A stretch of 64,000 bases of DNA from AP-15 sp963774345 (GTDB lineage Bacteria; Pseudomonadota; Alphaproteobacteria; ATCC43930; CGMCC-115725). The stretch is taken from the NCBI GenBank assembly GCA_963774345.1, contig CAVZFB010000039.1, positions 62,001-126,000 on the forward strand, read 5' to 3'. The translations under genes were made by a program, and so were the position numbers. Position 1 is the stretch's first letter. Each line of letters starts with the position of its first letter. Under the pieces are notes generated by a model. That model had not been told where the DNA came from. It did not search any database and worked only from the letters and a program-made list of their open reading frames with translations. Below are positions 1-8,715 of the stretch, piece after piece.

Positions 1-39
1 TTTAACCGCCCCTCGGTTTGGGGCGCCGATATGGCAGGT

Positions 40-222
40 TCAACGGTTCAACTCAACTTGCCTCTTGTGTGTCTCGATCCACGCTCCGGCCGCTATCTCG
101 GTGGCAAAGCCACTTACCCGAGTTGGGTTGGTCTCCGGTAGGATGACCTCGACCCCGAACAATCCATCGCCCAGAGATACGGCGCCGTAGATCGCCTCAG
201 CGTGAGGATGCAGCCTGGGCAT
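40..222 (-). CDS. small conserved-looking hypothetical protein
   Basis: Encodes 60 residues with a pattern seen in many short alphaproteobacterial hypothetical proteins: a small beta-rich body (GVEV, then VSGFATE) followed by an amphipathic helix (AWIETHKRQVE). No signal peptide or membrane segment is visible. It overlaps the 3' part of another small minus-strand gene in a different frame, so an indel may have joined or displaced the two. The function is unknown, and the family resemblance is from memory only. Confidence 0.5.
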   Translation of the reverse strand: MPRLHPHAEAIYGAVSLGDGLFGVEVILPETNPTRVSGFATEIAAGAWIETHKRQVELNR

Positions 223-401
223 GTCTTATCTGGTCGACCACGGCAATGGTCATCAGCGGGTTTCCAACGCTCCTGAGGCTCAATCGTTGCACTGGGCTCG
301 ACACCGACCTTGCGCAAGTTTGTTACCGAGCCGTCCGGGTAGAGATAGAGCACCAGGCCCATCGCGTCAGCCGTGCTCTGGTATAAGCCGGCAGTTTTCA
401 T
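114..401 (-). CDS. small hypothetical protein, 3' end probably shifted
   Basis: The start is well supported by an AAGGAG Shine-Dalgarno sequence about ten bases upstream of the ATG. The first ~50 residues look like real protein, with a hydrophobic strand (LVLYLYPDG) and a polar tail. The last ~45 residues are arginine/cysteine-rich and look like off-frame translation. The natural stop was probably lost by a small indel, because the reading runs into the next small gene. No function is recognised. Confidence 0.45.
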   Translation of the reverse strand: MKTAGLYQSTADAMGLVLYLYPDGSVTNLRKVGVEPSATIEPQERWKPADDHCRGRPDKTCPGCILTLRRSTAPYLWAMDCSGSRSSYRRPTQLG

Positions 402-719
402 GGTTTTTGCGCTCCTTGGATAACAGACCCACCCGTGTTCGGTGCAAGCTAAAAGCGGGCCGGGCGGTGCTGGGGAACCGGTTCCGCTCGGTCAATACCC
501 CCGAAACAGGGTCCGGGTTCGGGGGCATGCATGATATCGCCGGTTAGCGCGGGCCCGGTAGGTTCGGAAACTACCTATGCGGGGGAGTTGGGCCCGCGGA
601 CGGCGACGTCGCCGATGCCGGCGTGCGGCGTCGCGGCTGTCGCAGCGCACCATCGATCGAGCACGAACTCTTTGGCGCTGACGGGGAACACGACCGAAAT
701 CTGTACGGCTTCCGATCGC
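402..719. other. gene-poor stretch
   Basis: No supportable gene was seen on either strand. The open frames here are arginine/proline/serine-rich readings typical of non-coding GC-rich DNA. The only recognisable feature is copy 1 of the short dispersed repeat. Confidence 0.5.
559..580 (+). repeat. dispersed short repeat, copy 1 (plus orientation)
   Basis: A divergent copy (TAGGTTCGGAAACTACCTA) of the dispersed element with consensus GTAGGYTCGGAAACTACTCA. Five other copies lie at 1844, 7833, 8578, 23799 and 23947, all outside recognised genes. With the inverted copy at 1844-1864 it brackets about 1.3 kb carrying only small genes. Confidence 0.7.
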
Positions 720-866
720 TCAACGGCCTGAACTCCGGGCGGCGCACAGCACCTCCAGGCTGTGGAGGGCCTCGGGCATGACCCGGCTGCAGTGCCCCGC
801 CAGGAGGATCAAGCCCTCGCGCAAACAGGCGAGGTGCTGCTCGATGATGAGGCCCCGGATCGCGCG
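720..866 (-). pseudogene. helical protein fragment without start codon
   Basis: A 48-codon open stretch, bounded upstream by an in-frame TGA, translates to a convincing amphipathic helical peptide (IIEQHLACLREGLILL, then RVMPEALHSLEVL). There is no ATG. Its composition is protein-like, unlike the other frames here. It is most likely the C-terminal remnant of a small protein whose 5' part was lost or frameshifted. Function unknown. Confidence 0.3.
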
Positions 867-1109
867 TCACTCTCGCCCGTAGCGGTCTTGAAAATGGGCG
901 GTCGGCGAGCCGCGCGTTTCGAACCGAGATCCGGCCGTAATCCCCCTGACGACAAACTTACGATCCGTTTCGCCCCACGACGCCTATCGAAACTCCGTTT
1001 CATCGAGTTGATCGGCGCCGGTACCGACCAATTCCTGCGCCAAGAACTGGTCCGAGCGCGACATCCGCCTCGCCAGATCCCCGCCGCATACGTGCGGGAA
1101 CAAAGGCCC

Positions 1110-1259
1110 CTATCGCCGAGACAAATTACGGTCGCTTTGAGCTTTTGCCGGCCCCCGCTCAGGCGCGAGCAGCGTCAATGGTGTAGCCGTTTTCTTTTCC
1201 GATTTCGGCTGTTTTGGTTTTTTAGCTTCCCGGTTTGATCTTCTCTGCCCTTTCGCCAT
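1110..1259 (-). CDS. small lysine/arginine-rich protein (49 aa)
   Basis: A very basic 49-residue protein starting MAKGQRRSNREAKKPKQPK. This matches a widespread family of short rhizobial hypothetical proteins with an (M)xKGQxRxNxEAKKPK start. The start is fixed by AAGGAAG nine bases upstream of the ATG. The larger open frame that contains it upstream is not protein-like. The role is unknown. The charge would allow nucleic-acid binding, but that is only a guess from composition. Confidence 0.65.
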   Translation of the reverse strand: MAKGQRRSNREAKKPKQPKSEKKTATPLTLLAPERGPAKAQSDRNLSRR

Positions 1260-1353
1260 AACAAACTTCCTTGTGTTGATCGTCCCCGCCTCTGGGATGG
1301 TTGGCGTTGGAGCGAAAACTCCGCAGGGTCGCCGCGGGGGATCATCAATGCCT

Positions 1354-1515
1354 TTAACCTGTGCTCGGCCATATCTCAGGCGAGGAGCCGAAGTTGACCT
1401 TGAGTGCGACCACACTGCCGCTGATCCGGTCCCCGATGTAGTCGAGGCGATCGGCAAGATCTTCGAATGTCGTGCCACCCGGCAGCATGAACGACAGCAG
1501 ACTGCCTTCGAACAC
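1354..1515 (-). CDS. small conserved-type protein with GSLLSF motif (53 aa)
   Basis: From a GTG at 1515 this frame gives a protein-like 53-mer: VFEGSLLSFMLPGGTTFEDL, then ADRLDYIGD, then a VALKVNFG strand. Short alphaproteobacterial proteins with an FxGSLLSF...TFxDLADRL pattern exist, and this resembles them. An in-frame TGA upstream limits how far it can extend. It lies about 95 bases upstream of, and on the same strand as, the basic 49-residue gene. Function unknown. Confidence 0.5.
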   Translation of the reverse strand: MFEGSLLSFMLPGGTTFEDLADRLDYIGDRISGSVVALKVNFGSSPEIWPSTG

Positions 1516-1801
1516 CGCCGTTACGCGGCTCGGCGGGAACCCTACTCCAAAATATCACGCATCGGTTTTTCTCCAGTTGCTGTTGAAGCATGGCCGACCA
1601 CTCGATAACCCGCTTTAGTTCGCGCGCCACCGAGGCGGCTCCTGTCATTGCCCGGTACCTCAGCAGAGGCGTCGCGGACCTTGGCTAATCCCGAGCAGCG
1701 GCCAAGGATGTCACCGACTGTCCTCGGACCCGGCTATATAGAGGAACGGGAACATCGCCCGGAGGTTCGGAATTCTACTCAGACGAGGGGCCCCGCGCCA
1801 C
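1516..1801. other. gene-poor stretch
   Basis: No convincing coding signal. One minus-strand reading contains a short helical-looking segment (ELKRVIEWSAMLQQQLEK) but becomes non-protein-like, and it overlaps the GSLLSF gene antiparallel in frame. It may be a frameshifted 5' extension of that neighbourhood. Confidence 0.35.
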
Positions 1802-2302
1802 ATGGTCGCGGATCTGCGATTACCGAGCCGTGGCGGGCGGCGGCTGAGTAGTTTCCGAGCCTACTGGAGGCGAGTTCGCTACACGATATTTGTTAAACGG
1901 CAAGCTAAACAGGAGAAGTCCTTTCTCCTCAACGTCACGGTGGGAAAAGATGAAGGTTCACCGGGGCTCAAACCAGCACTGTGGGGAGCCGTGGTCGGCG
2001 CTGTCGGGCTCGCAATCGTCGGCTTCTCGGCGCTTGGCTGGACGCTCGACAGCACTGCCGACAGGATGGCAAACGAGCGGGCAGAAGTCGCGGTCGTTGC
2101 CGCGCTCACCCCAATCTGCGTCGCAAAATTCGAAGCGCAGGCCGACGCCTCGAAAAAGCTGGTCCAATTCAAAGCGGTCGCCACATCGTGGGACCAGAGT
2201 TCATTTATCGAGAATGGCGGCTGGGCGACCATGCCCGGTAGCGCCACGCCCAACTCGGCCGTAGCCCACGCATGTGCGGAGAAACTCGGCAGCCCAAGCT
2301 AA
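1802..2302 (+). CDS. single-pass membrane-anchored hypothetical protein
   Basis: The supported part begins near a GTG at 1940 (GKDEGSPGLKPALWGAVVG). It has one transmembrane helix (about 20 residues, ALWGAVVGAVGLAIVGFSAL) and a periplasmic domain with conserved-looking elements: APICVxKF, a lysine-rich helix, then ENGGWATMPGS. This organisation matches short hypothetical proteins common in Bradyrhizobium-like genomes. The first 46 codons of the longer frame cross a copy of the dispersed repeat and are arginine-rich, so the start at 1802 is doubtful. Function unknown. Confidence 0.65.
   Translation: MVADLRLPSRGGRRLSSFRAYWRRVRYTIFVKRQAKQEKSFLLNVTVGKDEGSPGLKPALWGAVVGAVGLAIVGFSALGWTLDSTADRMANERAEVAVVAALTPICVAKFEAQADASKKLVQFKAVATSWDQSSFIENGGWATMPGSATPNSAVAHACAEKLGSPS
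1844..1864 (-). repeat. dispersed short repeat, copy 2 (minus orientation)
   Basis: Read on the minus strand this is GTAGGCTCGGAAACTACTCA, a near-perfect consensus copy of the dispersed element. It is inverted relative to copy 1 at 559-580. It overlaps the upstream part of the next plus-strand reading frame, which argues that the real start of that gene lies downstream. Confidence 0.75.
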
Positions 2303-2483
2303 GCGCCTCCATCGCCCAATCGCTCAGCGTGTTTGGCAGCGGCCACCCAAGCCGCGCCGCGGCAACCCAATCGCGGGTGAGCGCGACGGTGCGGCGCCCC
2401 AGCCAGTTCGTCCTAGCGCTTTCGGTGGTCTGAGAGAGCGGGCGAAGCGCCGCAGAAAACGTCTCCTGGTCATTATGGGACAC
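2205..2483 (-). CDS. uncertain small protein
   Basis: From a GTG at 2483, the first ~65 residues look protein-like, with several tryptophans in helical settings (TNWLGRR, TRDWVAAARLGWPLP, LSDWAMEAL). The tail then overlaps the 3' end of the convergent membrane-anchored gene and loses this character. A phasin-like helical protein is possible but unproven. It may be a truncated remnant. Confidence 0.3.
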   Translation of the reverse strand: MSHNDQETFSAALRPLSQTTESARTNWLGRRTVALTRDWVAAARLGWPLPNTLSDWAMEALSLGCRVSPHMRGLRPSWAWRYRAWSPSRHSR

Positions 2484-2865
2484 AGCAAGCGATGACCTCA
2501 GGGCTGGAGTGGCCCGAGCGTGCTGTTCCCATCAACGACCCGGCAAATCGTGCGGCAGGCACGCATCGCTCCCGATCCCTATCGTGCCGTGCGGGAGCGT
2601 TCGGTCGAAGCGGCCCGGGGACCGCGTGGAACTACGTCGGCGGCGGCGTCTGGCTGCTGGGCCTCATACACGAGTGTCAATCAGCGCGGAAGCGGGACCC
2701 GGGATCAGCGCGCAATCGAGACCCAACCGAGCGGTTGAAGTAGCGGTCGTCCCCGGAGTCCATGGAGGGGACCCGCGCGCGACGCGCCGTGCCGTCACGA
2801 GCGACGGAGCGGCGCGCGTGGGGAGGCGCTGTGGGCCCCCGGGGGCGATCCGCGGGCCACGGGCC
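2484..2865. other. left flank of the IS21 element
   Basis: No supportable gene. Composition is very GC-rich around 2760-2870. The left terminus of the IS21-family element should lie here, just beyond the istB stop, but a terminal inverted repeat could not be assigned by eye. Confidence 0.35.
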
Positions 2866-3590
2866 TCAGGTTCGGTTTTTGAAGCGCCAGCTCTCGTTGC
2901 CGGTTTCGATGATGTCGCAGTGATGGGTCAGCCGATCGAGCAGCGCCGTGGTCATCTTGGCGTCGCCAAAGACGCTCGGCCATTCGGCAAAGGCGAGGTT
3001 GGTCGACAGGATGATCGAGGTCCGCTCGTAGAGCCGGCTGATCAGATGGAACAGCATCTGCCCGCCGCTGACCGGGAACGGCAGATAGCCGAGTTCGTCG
3101 AGGATGACGAGATCGACGCGGACGAGTTGGTCGGCGAGGTGGCCGGCCTTTCCGGCGTCGGCCTCGAGCTGATTGACCAGATCGATCGCGGTGAAGAAGC
3201 GCACGCGCGCGCCGTTGCGCACGCAATTGGCGCCGATCGCTATGGCGATAATGGCTCTTGCCGGTGCCGGTTCCGCCGATCAGACACGGCGTTGCGCTGG
3301 GTGGCGAGAAAGCCGCCCTCGTGCAGCTCGCGCACCAGCCCCTGATTGACCGGCGATACCGCGAAGTCGAACTCGACAAGGTTCTTCATTACCGGGAAAC
3401 GCGCCACCCCCATGCGGTAGGCGATCGAGCGGGCGCGATGATCGGCGAGCTGGGCGAGCAGCAATTCGCCAAAGATGCGCTGAAACGGGTGCTGGGCGCG
3501 CACCCCCGCCGCGACCACCTCGTCATAGGCCGCGCGCATTCCGGCCAGCTTGAGCTGGCCCAGCAGCTCGATGATTTCATGCCGCTCCAC
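2866..3590 (-). pseudogene. istB: IS21-family helper ATPase IstB, two frameshifts
   Basis: IstB is the AAA+ ATPase that helps IstA choose a target. The N-terminal ~100 residues read from 3590. The Walker A segment (GGTGTGKSH) is in a second frame around 3245-3285. The rest, with Walker B (VILDELGYLPF) and the sensor region (STNLAFAEW), is in a third frame ending at 2866. Two +1 shifts thus flank the P-loop. Otherwise it matches the usual ~240-residue length. The stop directly precedes the GC-rich left flank. Confidence 0.85.
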
Positions 3591-3599
3591 GGTACGCTT

Positions 3600-5106
3600 C
3601 CTCGGCCGGTGGCGGGGGGCGCAGCCGGTCGTAGCGGGCGCAGTCGGCCGCCGGCTCGATCGCCAGCGTCAGCTCCGCCGGGGTCGCCACTGGCCGAGGC
3701 GGGTCGGCCTCGCGTTGCCGCGCCAGGATGTTGAGCACGACGTCGCGGCCGAACAGCTTGGCCGACAGCGCCTCGCACAGGCCGCCTCGACCGCATCGAG
3801 CCCGGCCTCGGCCGCGGCTGTCAGGATGTCGACGAACTGGCGATCGCCGTCGTCATGCCCGGCCAGCTGACGCCGGACCTGCGCCAGCGCCGGCGGCAGA
3901 TCCCAGTTGCGGAACGGGTCGCCGTTGCGCAGCGCGCCAGGCTTGCGGGCCAGCACCGGCAGATAATGCCAGGGATCGTAGGCGGTCTGGCTCGCGGCCG
4001 CAGAAAGCGGCGGGGGCGGTGCTCGCCGACGATCTCGCCGTCGCACCAGACGACGATGCGCTCGGCGTAAACCCGCATCTGCGCGGTGCGCCGCGCCGCC
4101 CTCACCGCGCGACGCTGTAGCGGTTGTGGTCGAAGCGCACCAGGCTGCTCTTCGACACCGCGACCTCGATCTCGCGGAACCCGTCGAACGGCCCCCGATA
4201 GGCGATCAGGCTCGCCCGCTCGGCCTCGAACACCTCCCAGACCGTCTTGTCGCGCTGCTCGGGATGCGCGCTCGCGCGCCTGGGCGAGACAGCGCGCCTC
4301 CAGCCAGGCGTTGAGCTCGGCGTAGTGGCAAAATGCAGCGGCGGTGTGAACAGTCGCTCGCGCACGTTGCCGACCTGGTTCTCGACCTGGCCCTTCTCCC
4401 AGCCCGCCGCCGGCGTGCACGCGACAGGCTCGACCAGGTAATGCGAGCACATCGCCAGAAAGCGGCGTTGAAGCGCCGCTCCTTGCCGACGAAGACCGCG
4501 TCGACCGCTGTCGCCATGTTGTCGTAGATGCCGCGCCGGCACGCCCCGCCAAACAGGCGGAAAGCGGTCGTGCGCGTCAAACACCATCTCCTGGGTCTCG
4601 CGCGGGTAGGCGCACACCAGGAACATCCGGCTGTGGCACAGCCGGATGTGCGCAACCTTGATCGTCGTCGTCACGCCGCCGAGCACCACGACTTCGTGCG
4701 ACCAGTCGAATTGGTAGGCCTCGCCCGGCGCAAACCACAGCGGGATGAACACCGGACCTTGCTGCGAGCGCGCCCGGCGCCAATCCCGCACATGGCGCTG
4801 CACACTGTCATAGGCGCCCGGGTAGCCCTCGGCGCGCAGCAACTCAAACAGCCGCTGCGCTGTCAGCCGCTCGCGCGCCGGCCGCCGGCTGTTCGCCTCG
4901 AGCAATCCGTCAAGCCGCGCGACAAACGGTCCAAGCCGAGGCTGCGGCTGCACCCGGCGCTCGTAGCGAAACTCGGTCATGATCCCCGGATCGCCTTGCG
5001 CACCGTTCGCCGTGAGATCCGCAACCTCGCGCACGATCTGGCGGATCGGCTTCTTATCCACCCAAAACGCCCGCCTAATCCGGCCGATCGTTTCCACCGT
5101 CACCAT
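3600..5106 (-). pseudogene. istA: IS21-family transposase IstA, multiple frameshifts
   Basis: Starts MVTVETIGRIRRAF at 5106 (an in-frame ATG lies 24 bases further up). The DDE integrase core is recognisable (APGEAYQFDWSHE, then CHSRMFLVCAYPRETQEMVF; later GWEKGQVENQVGNVRERLF). The C-terminal domain (YDPWHYLPVLARKPGALRNG) is in another frame near 3900-4000. At least five indels are needed, including one that hides the HTH segment near 5010 and a compensated pair around 4470-4590. Normal IstA is about 500 residues, which the span fits. Confidence 0.85.
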
Positions 5107-5204
5107 CCCCGGCCACGCTCCCCTCAGCAACCAAAGGGAGCATTCGATGATTCGCGGGGTGGGTCCTTATTCGACGCTGATCACCCCAATAGCCGGGTCA
5201 CTGT

Positions 5205-5700
5205 TCCACGCTGAGTTCCACGACGACGTTGTTCGCGGCGCTCAATGTTCTCGACGGCAGGTCATCGGCGAGTGCATGGCGCGCCATCGGCATCAGGAAT
5301 TCATCCGCTTTCTCAACAAGATCAACCGCGAGACCGCGGCCGGACGGAAACTCGATCTGGTCGTCGACAACTATGCCGACGCACAAGCATCCCAAGGTGC
5401 GGGCCTGGCTCGCGGCACCGCTGAACCTTCCACTTCACCCCGACCTCGGCCTCCTGGCTCAATGCGGTCGAAGGCTTCTTCGCCAAGCTGACCCGACAGC
5501 GGCTCAAACGCGGCGTCTTCACGGGCATCGTCGATCTTCAGGCGGCCATCAACCGATACCTCGCCGAGACCAATGACAACCCAAAGCCTTTCACCTGGAC
5601 CGCCGATCCCGACGCCATCATCGAAAAGGTCCGGCGCGGGAAACAAGCGTTAGAGTCAGATCCACTCTCATGTCCGCCTTTCCAAGTAGCAGGCAAGTGA
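5205..5700 (+). pseudogene. IS630-family transposase C-terminal remnant
   Basis: Three frames together give an IS630-type DDE transposase C-terminal half: TTLFAALNVLDG, then MARHRHQEFIRFLNKINRE, LDLVVDNYA (second Asp), then FTPTSASWLNAVEGFFAKL (catalytic Glu region) through KPFTWTADPDAIIEKV to a TGA at 5698. The N-terminal half is absent where it meets the IS21 flank. Two or three indels break it. It is non-functional as sequenced. Confidence 0.8.
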
Positions 5701-5991
5701 ATTTGTGGCTTTCTTGCAAGCGCTTGTTTCAGGCTCTTCCGGGCAGGGCAGGAGGCACGGTCGTCGAAACGACGGTTGATCATACTCTGATGCGCGGGTC
5801 GGAACCGCATGACCGTTGATGCGTCGCGGAGCTGCCTCGGTCTAGCAACCTGCGTCGGATCGGCGATCCGGCAGATAGTGGATGCGAGGGTTCTCCTGAC
5901 CGCGACCGTGCCCCCAGCCTTGCCCGGAAGGAGCGTGTCGGATGGTTCGCTGGCGCCTCCTGCTGTCGCTGCGATCATGCGGTTTCTCCGA
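5701..5991. other. 3' flank of the IS110 transposase
   Basis: About 290 bases between the IS630 remnant and the IS110 stop codon. No gene is visible. One end of the IS110 element should lie here; IS110 ends lack clear inverted repeats, so the boundary is not determinable by eye. Confidence 0.4.
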
Positions 5992-7101
5992 TCAGTCTGC
6001 CGGCGTCATCACCTGGCGAGCGATGGCCCAGACGAAGCCCGCCAGTTCGCGGGCGATCGCGGTGGTGACGATATTCGCCGGCTTGCCGGTGCGGGCGAGC
6101 CGGCGATAGCGCGCACACAACCGCACTTGCCCCTTCCAGGCGATGTCGCGGATCGGCTTGGGTTGGCTTTCCTGGCGCAGCAGCAACTCGCGGCTGAGCC
6201 GGGCCGGGAAGCGGTAGCTCCAGGCCGCTTCGATCAACAGCCGGCGGGCGGCGCTGTTGCCGGCCTTGGTAATGCCGCCGCGTCTGACGCTGGCGCCGCT
6301 CGAATGTTCGGACGGCACCAACCCGAGATAGGCCATCAGCTGGCGCGGATTGGCGAAGCGCGAGAGATCACCCAGTTCGGCGATCAAGGTCGCGGCATTG
6401 ACCAGCGCCATGCCGCGCATCGTCTGCAACGCCGCCACCACCGGGGCCAATGTCCAGTCCGGCAGCATCGCCGCGATCTGCGCCGTCAGCCGATCGCGCC
6501 GCGCCTCGGCGGCCTCGACCGCCGCGATGTAATCTTCCAGCACGAGGTGATGGACCGCCTGGTCGAACTTGAGACCCGCGAGCCAGCGGCGATGCAGCTT
6601 GGTCCAGGCCGGCCGCCCATAATGGCAGCCCTGGCGCAACAAAAACCCGGAGAGCTGCTGGCGTGCCCGGCGCAGGGCATGCACCGCGTCGAGCCGCGCC
6701 CGTACCAGATCGCGCATCGCCTCGTGCCCGACATCGGGAACCCACACCGCCGTCAGCTCGCCGGCCCGGTGCAGCTTGGCCAGGCTGGCGGCATCCCGCC
6801 GATCGGTCTTGACCCGGTCGCCCGCGCGCTTCGGGATCAGCGAGGGGGCGACGACGACGCATTCGTGCCCGCGGGCCGACAAGTGACGGTGAATGCCGTA
6901 ACCGCACGGCCCCGCCTCGTAACAGAACCGCAGCTTCATGCCGTCGCTGCCGAGCTTGCGCAGCAGACGATCCAACGCCGTCGCTGTGTTCGCGATCCGG
7001 CCGTACTCCCGCACCTCGCCGCGCAGGCCACCCGACGCCACCGCGACAACAATGTCTTCCTTGTGAACATCAAGCCCAACGTAGGTGATACGATCCGCCA
7101 T
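5992..7101 (-). CDS. IS110-family DEDD transposase (bridge-RNA recombinase type)
   Basis: A 369-residue recombinase, intact. The RuvC-like N-terminal domain shows D11 (YVGLDVHKE), E62 (FCYEAGPCGYG), D100 and D103 (KTDRRDAAS). The C-terminal Tnp_20 domain carries the helix-hairpin region (LQTMRGMALVNAATLIAELG) and the catalytic serine S283 within GGITKAGNSAARR. The start is taken at MADRITYVGLDVHKE rather than the longer in-frame ATG at 7164, because family proteins begin there. It is the only complete transposase in the window. IS110 enzymes use a structured RNA from the element's non-coding end. Confidence 0.93.
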   Translation of the reverse strand: MADRITYVGLDVHKEDIVVAVASGGLRGEVREYGRIANTATALDRLLRKLGSDGMKLRFCYEAGPCGYGIHRHLSARGHECVVVAPSLIPKRAGDRVKTDRRDAASLAKLHRAGELTAVWVPDVGHEAMRDLVRARLDAVHALRRARQQLSGFLLRQGCHYGRPAWTKLHRRWLAGLKFDQAVHHLVLEDYIAAVEAAEARRDRLTAQIAAMLPDWTLAPVVAALQTMRGMALVNAATLIAELGDLSRFANPRQLMAYLGLVPSEHSSGASVRRGGITKAGNSAARRLLIEAAWSYRFPARLSRELLLRQESQPKPIRDIAWKGQVRLCARYRRLARTGKPANIVTTAIARELAGFVWAIARQVMTPAD

Positions 7102-7440
7102 GACCCGTCTCCTATGCATGAGGCTCGGCACCGGCCGATCCGGCGCAACCCTCGTTACCTGCATACTGTGAGACGGGTCGCCCCGTACTCAGGCGGACAT
7201 GTGGTCTAGCCAGGTGTGATCTTCTTGCCGCGTCGCGACGACGTCGACGCGACGATAGCGCTCGCTGATCATCATTTTGTGCTTTCGGGTGTGCTGAGCG
7301 CCGCAGCGATATAGCGGCAGCATCCACCCCCTCTGAAGCTGGTGGCGGCGGGTGGGGACAAGGCCCCCTGTTGGCGTGACAATCGTCTAGCCGGCAGATG
7401 GCGCTTCAACGCTCATTGACGCCGGCTTCCTGATCGCCCC
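7102..7440 (-). other. non-coding end of IS110 element, candidate bridge-RNA locus
   Basis: Upstream of the IS110 start lies about 340 bp with no plausible gene. In IS110-group elements a guide (bridge) RNA is encoded in the non-coding end next to the recombinase gene. Strings able to pair locally are present (GTCGCGACGACGTCGACGCGAC near 7237). This is an inference from family knowledge; no fold was computed and the element end is not defined. Confidence 0.35.
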
Positions 7441-8172
7441 CTAGCACGCCATATAGAGACCATGACGATGACGCACCCTCACGATGGAGCGACCAAAACT
7501 GGCGAAGTCGCGCGAGCAACATTAGCCGCTTGAATCTGGTCGGGTGCATTTCGGCATCGCCCTGAGAGGACGATGGGAGGACATCACGTTGCGAGCGGAA
7601 ATTAGGCGGGTGAAGGCGAACATCGCCGAGCTTGAAGCGCTTATTCCTAAATATTCAAGCTGAGTGGGGCAGTTTAACGTCGTGCCAAGGACGAGCCGAT
7701 AAGCCACCCGGCCAGGGTTCTCAAAAAAGGGGCTGGACGGAGCGGGGGGCCCCGCCCGGCAAGTACCCCGAACGATATGGGGGAAAAATGCTCAGGGGCT
7801 GGTCTGTTGGTATCGCCGATTTTCCGTCCCAGGTAGGTTCGGAAACTACTCATGCGGCCAGCAAGGGCCGTCGTCGCAGCTCGGCCCCGGGGACGGCCCT
7901 CGCCGATCGGCGGGTCTGCGACCTGTTCACAGGAGCGACATCGGCGCATTCCTCAGTCGAGGGTCGCAAAATCCCGGAGACCAAGCGCTCTTGCACCTGA
8001 TTGGGACGCTGTCGAGGGTAGCTCCGTTGCTTGAGTCTCCCGCGCTGCCGGTGTTCAGCAGGCGTCATGCTGACGTGCATCCCCCGGCAAACCGCGACTA
8101 TAGGCGCAGTTCCGGTGCGTCGCCGGTCGGGCGGGTTCAATACGACCAATATCGGTCGACATAAACAAACGC
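7441..8172. other. gene-poor accessory stretch
   Basis: No complete gene. A short plus-strand reading ending at a TGA near 7662 (LRAEIRRVKANIAELEALI) looks like a coiled-coil scrap of a lost protein. The region also contains copy 3 of the dispersed repeat. The remaining frames are not protein-like. Confidence 0.4.
7833..7857 (+). repeat. dispersed short repeat, copy 3 (plus orientation)
   Basis: A perfect consensus copy (GTAGGTTCGGAAACTACTCA) followed by TGCGG. Copy 1 at 559 is likewise followed by TGCGG, so the conserved unit may be slightly longer on this side. Copy 4 lies 745 bases downstream in the same orientation. Confidence 0.75.
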
Positions 8173-8481
8173 CTATTGGAAGCTCGCGACACAAGAGGCA
8201 TGCAACTGCGGATCATTGATCGGTCCGCACTCCTTTTTGACACGACTGGCACGGTAACCGTGGTTCGAATGCACCACTGCCTCATACCGCTGGCTGTCAC
8301 GCACGTTCTGCCGCGTCGACCAAGAGCCCGAACTGTCGTGCGGGTTCGACTGCGGACCATTGGTTACCACCTGGGCCCCGTTTGCGTTCGTTTCGGCGCG
8401 AGCTGTTGGGATAGCAGCGATGGCCGTCAGGAATGCGGCCGACAAGGCCAAGTTCGTTATCATCTTGTACTTCGTTTTCAT
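8173..8481 (-). CDS. small secreted protein with signal peptide
   Basis: Start chosen at MKTKYKMITNLALSA, preceded by AGGGAG nine bases upstream. A Sec signal peptide with a clear cleavage context (AIPTARA-ETNANG) is followed by a ~70-residue Asn/Ser-rich mature part with a C-terminal pair of cysteines (KKECGPINDP, then SCVASF) likely to form a disulfide. Similar short periplasmic proteins with an ECxxIxDxxLHxxC tail occur in Bradyrhizobium-type genomes. Function unknown. Confidence 0.75.
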   Translation of the reverse strand: MKTKYKMITNLALSAAFLTAIAAIPTARAETNANGAQVVTNGPQSNPHDSSGSWSTRQNVRDSQRYEAVVHSNHGYRASRVKKECGPINDPQLHASCVASFQ

Positions 8482-8577
8482 GTGACTTTGTCTCCCTCTG
8501 ATCAAGGTGACGGTGAGGTGATTTCAGTCGGCCACTTCTGAAAATAATTTCTAACATGCCGAAAAGCATATCCGCTA

Positions 8578-8600
8578 GATCTTCGGAAACTACTCAGATC
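8578..8600 (+). repeat. dispersed short repeat, copy 4 (plus orientation)
   Basis: The core CTTCGGAAACTACTCAG is retained, but the 5' GTAGG part is lost. It lies in the short gap upstream of the small secreted protein gene and downstream of the Ntn hydrolase gene, both on the minus strand. Confidence 0.65.
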
Positions 8601-8715
8601 AGCGCGCTCGGGCACCTCCCACGCGCCGACAAAATCGAACTATATGCGTCATAGACCGGACCGTCCTTCGGCCGCTGGCCACCATCGCTAGCCGGGTATT
8701 ACGTCCTGACCGGGT

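Larger units (their letters stand above)
2866..5130 (-). mobile_element. decayed IS21-family insertion sequence
   Basis: Both IS21 genes are present in the expected order on the minus strand: istA (transposase) followed directly by istB (AAA+ helper). Both carry several small indels, so the copy is not functional as sequenced. Coordinates cover only the coding core; the ends are unresolved. An IS630 remnant abuts the right side, so this site has taken repeated insertions. Confidence 0.8.

Noticed and set aside
762..1238. 158-codon plus-strand frame
   Set aside because: Arg/Pro-rich, and it overlaps the better-supported small minus-strand genes.
2509..3345. 278-codon plus-strand frame over istB
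   Set aside because: Antisense shadow of istB; the minus-strand frames show the conserved IstB motifs.
5809..7209. 466-codon plus-strand frame
   Set aside because: It is the antisense shadow of the intact IS110 transposase, His/Arg/Gln-rich with no protein character.
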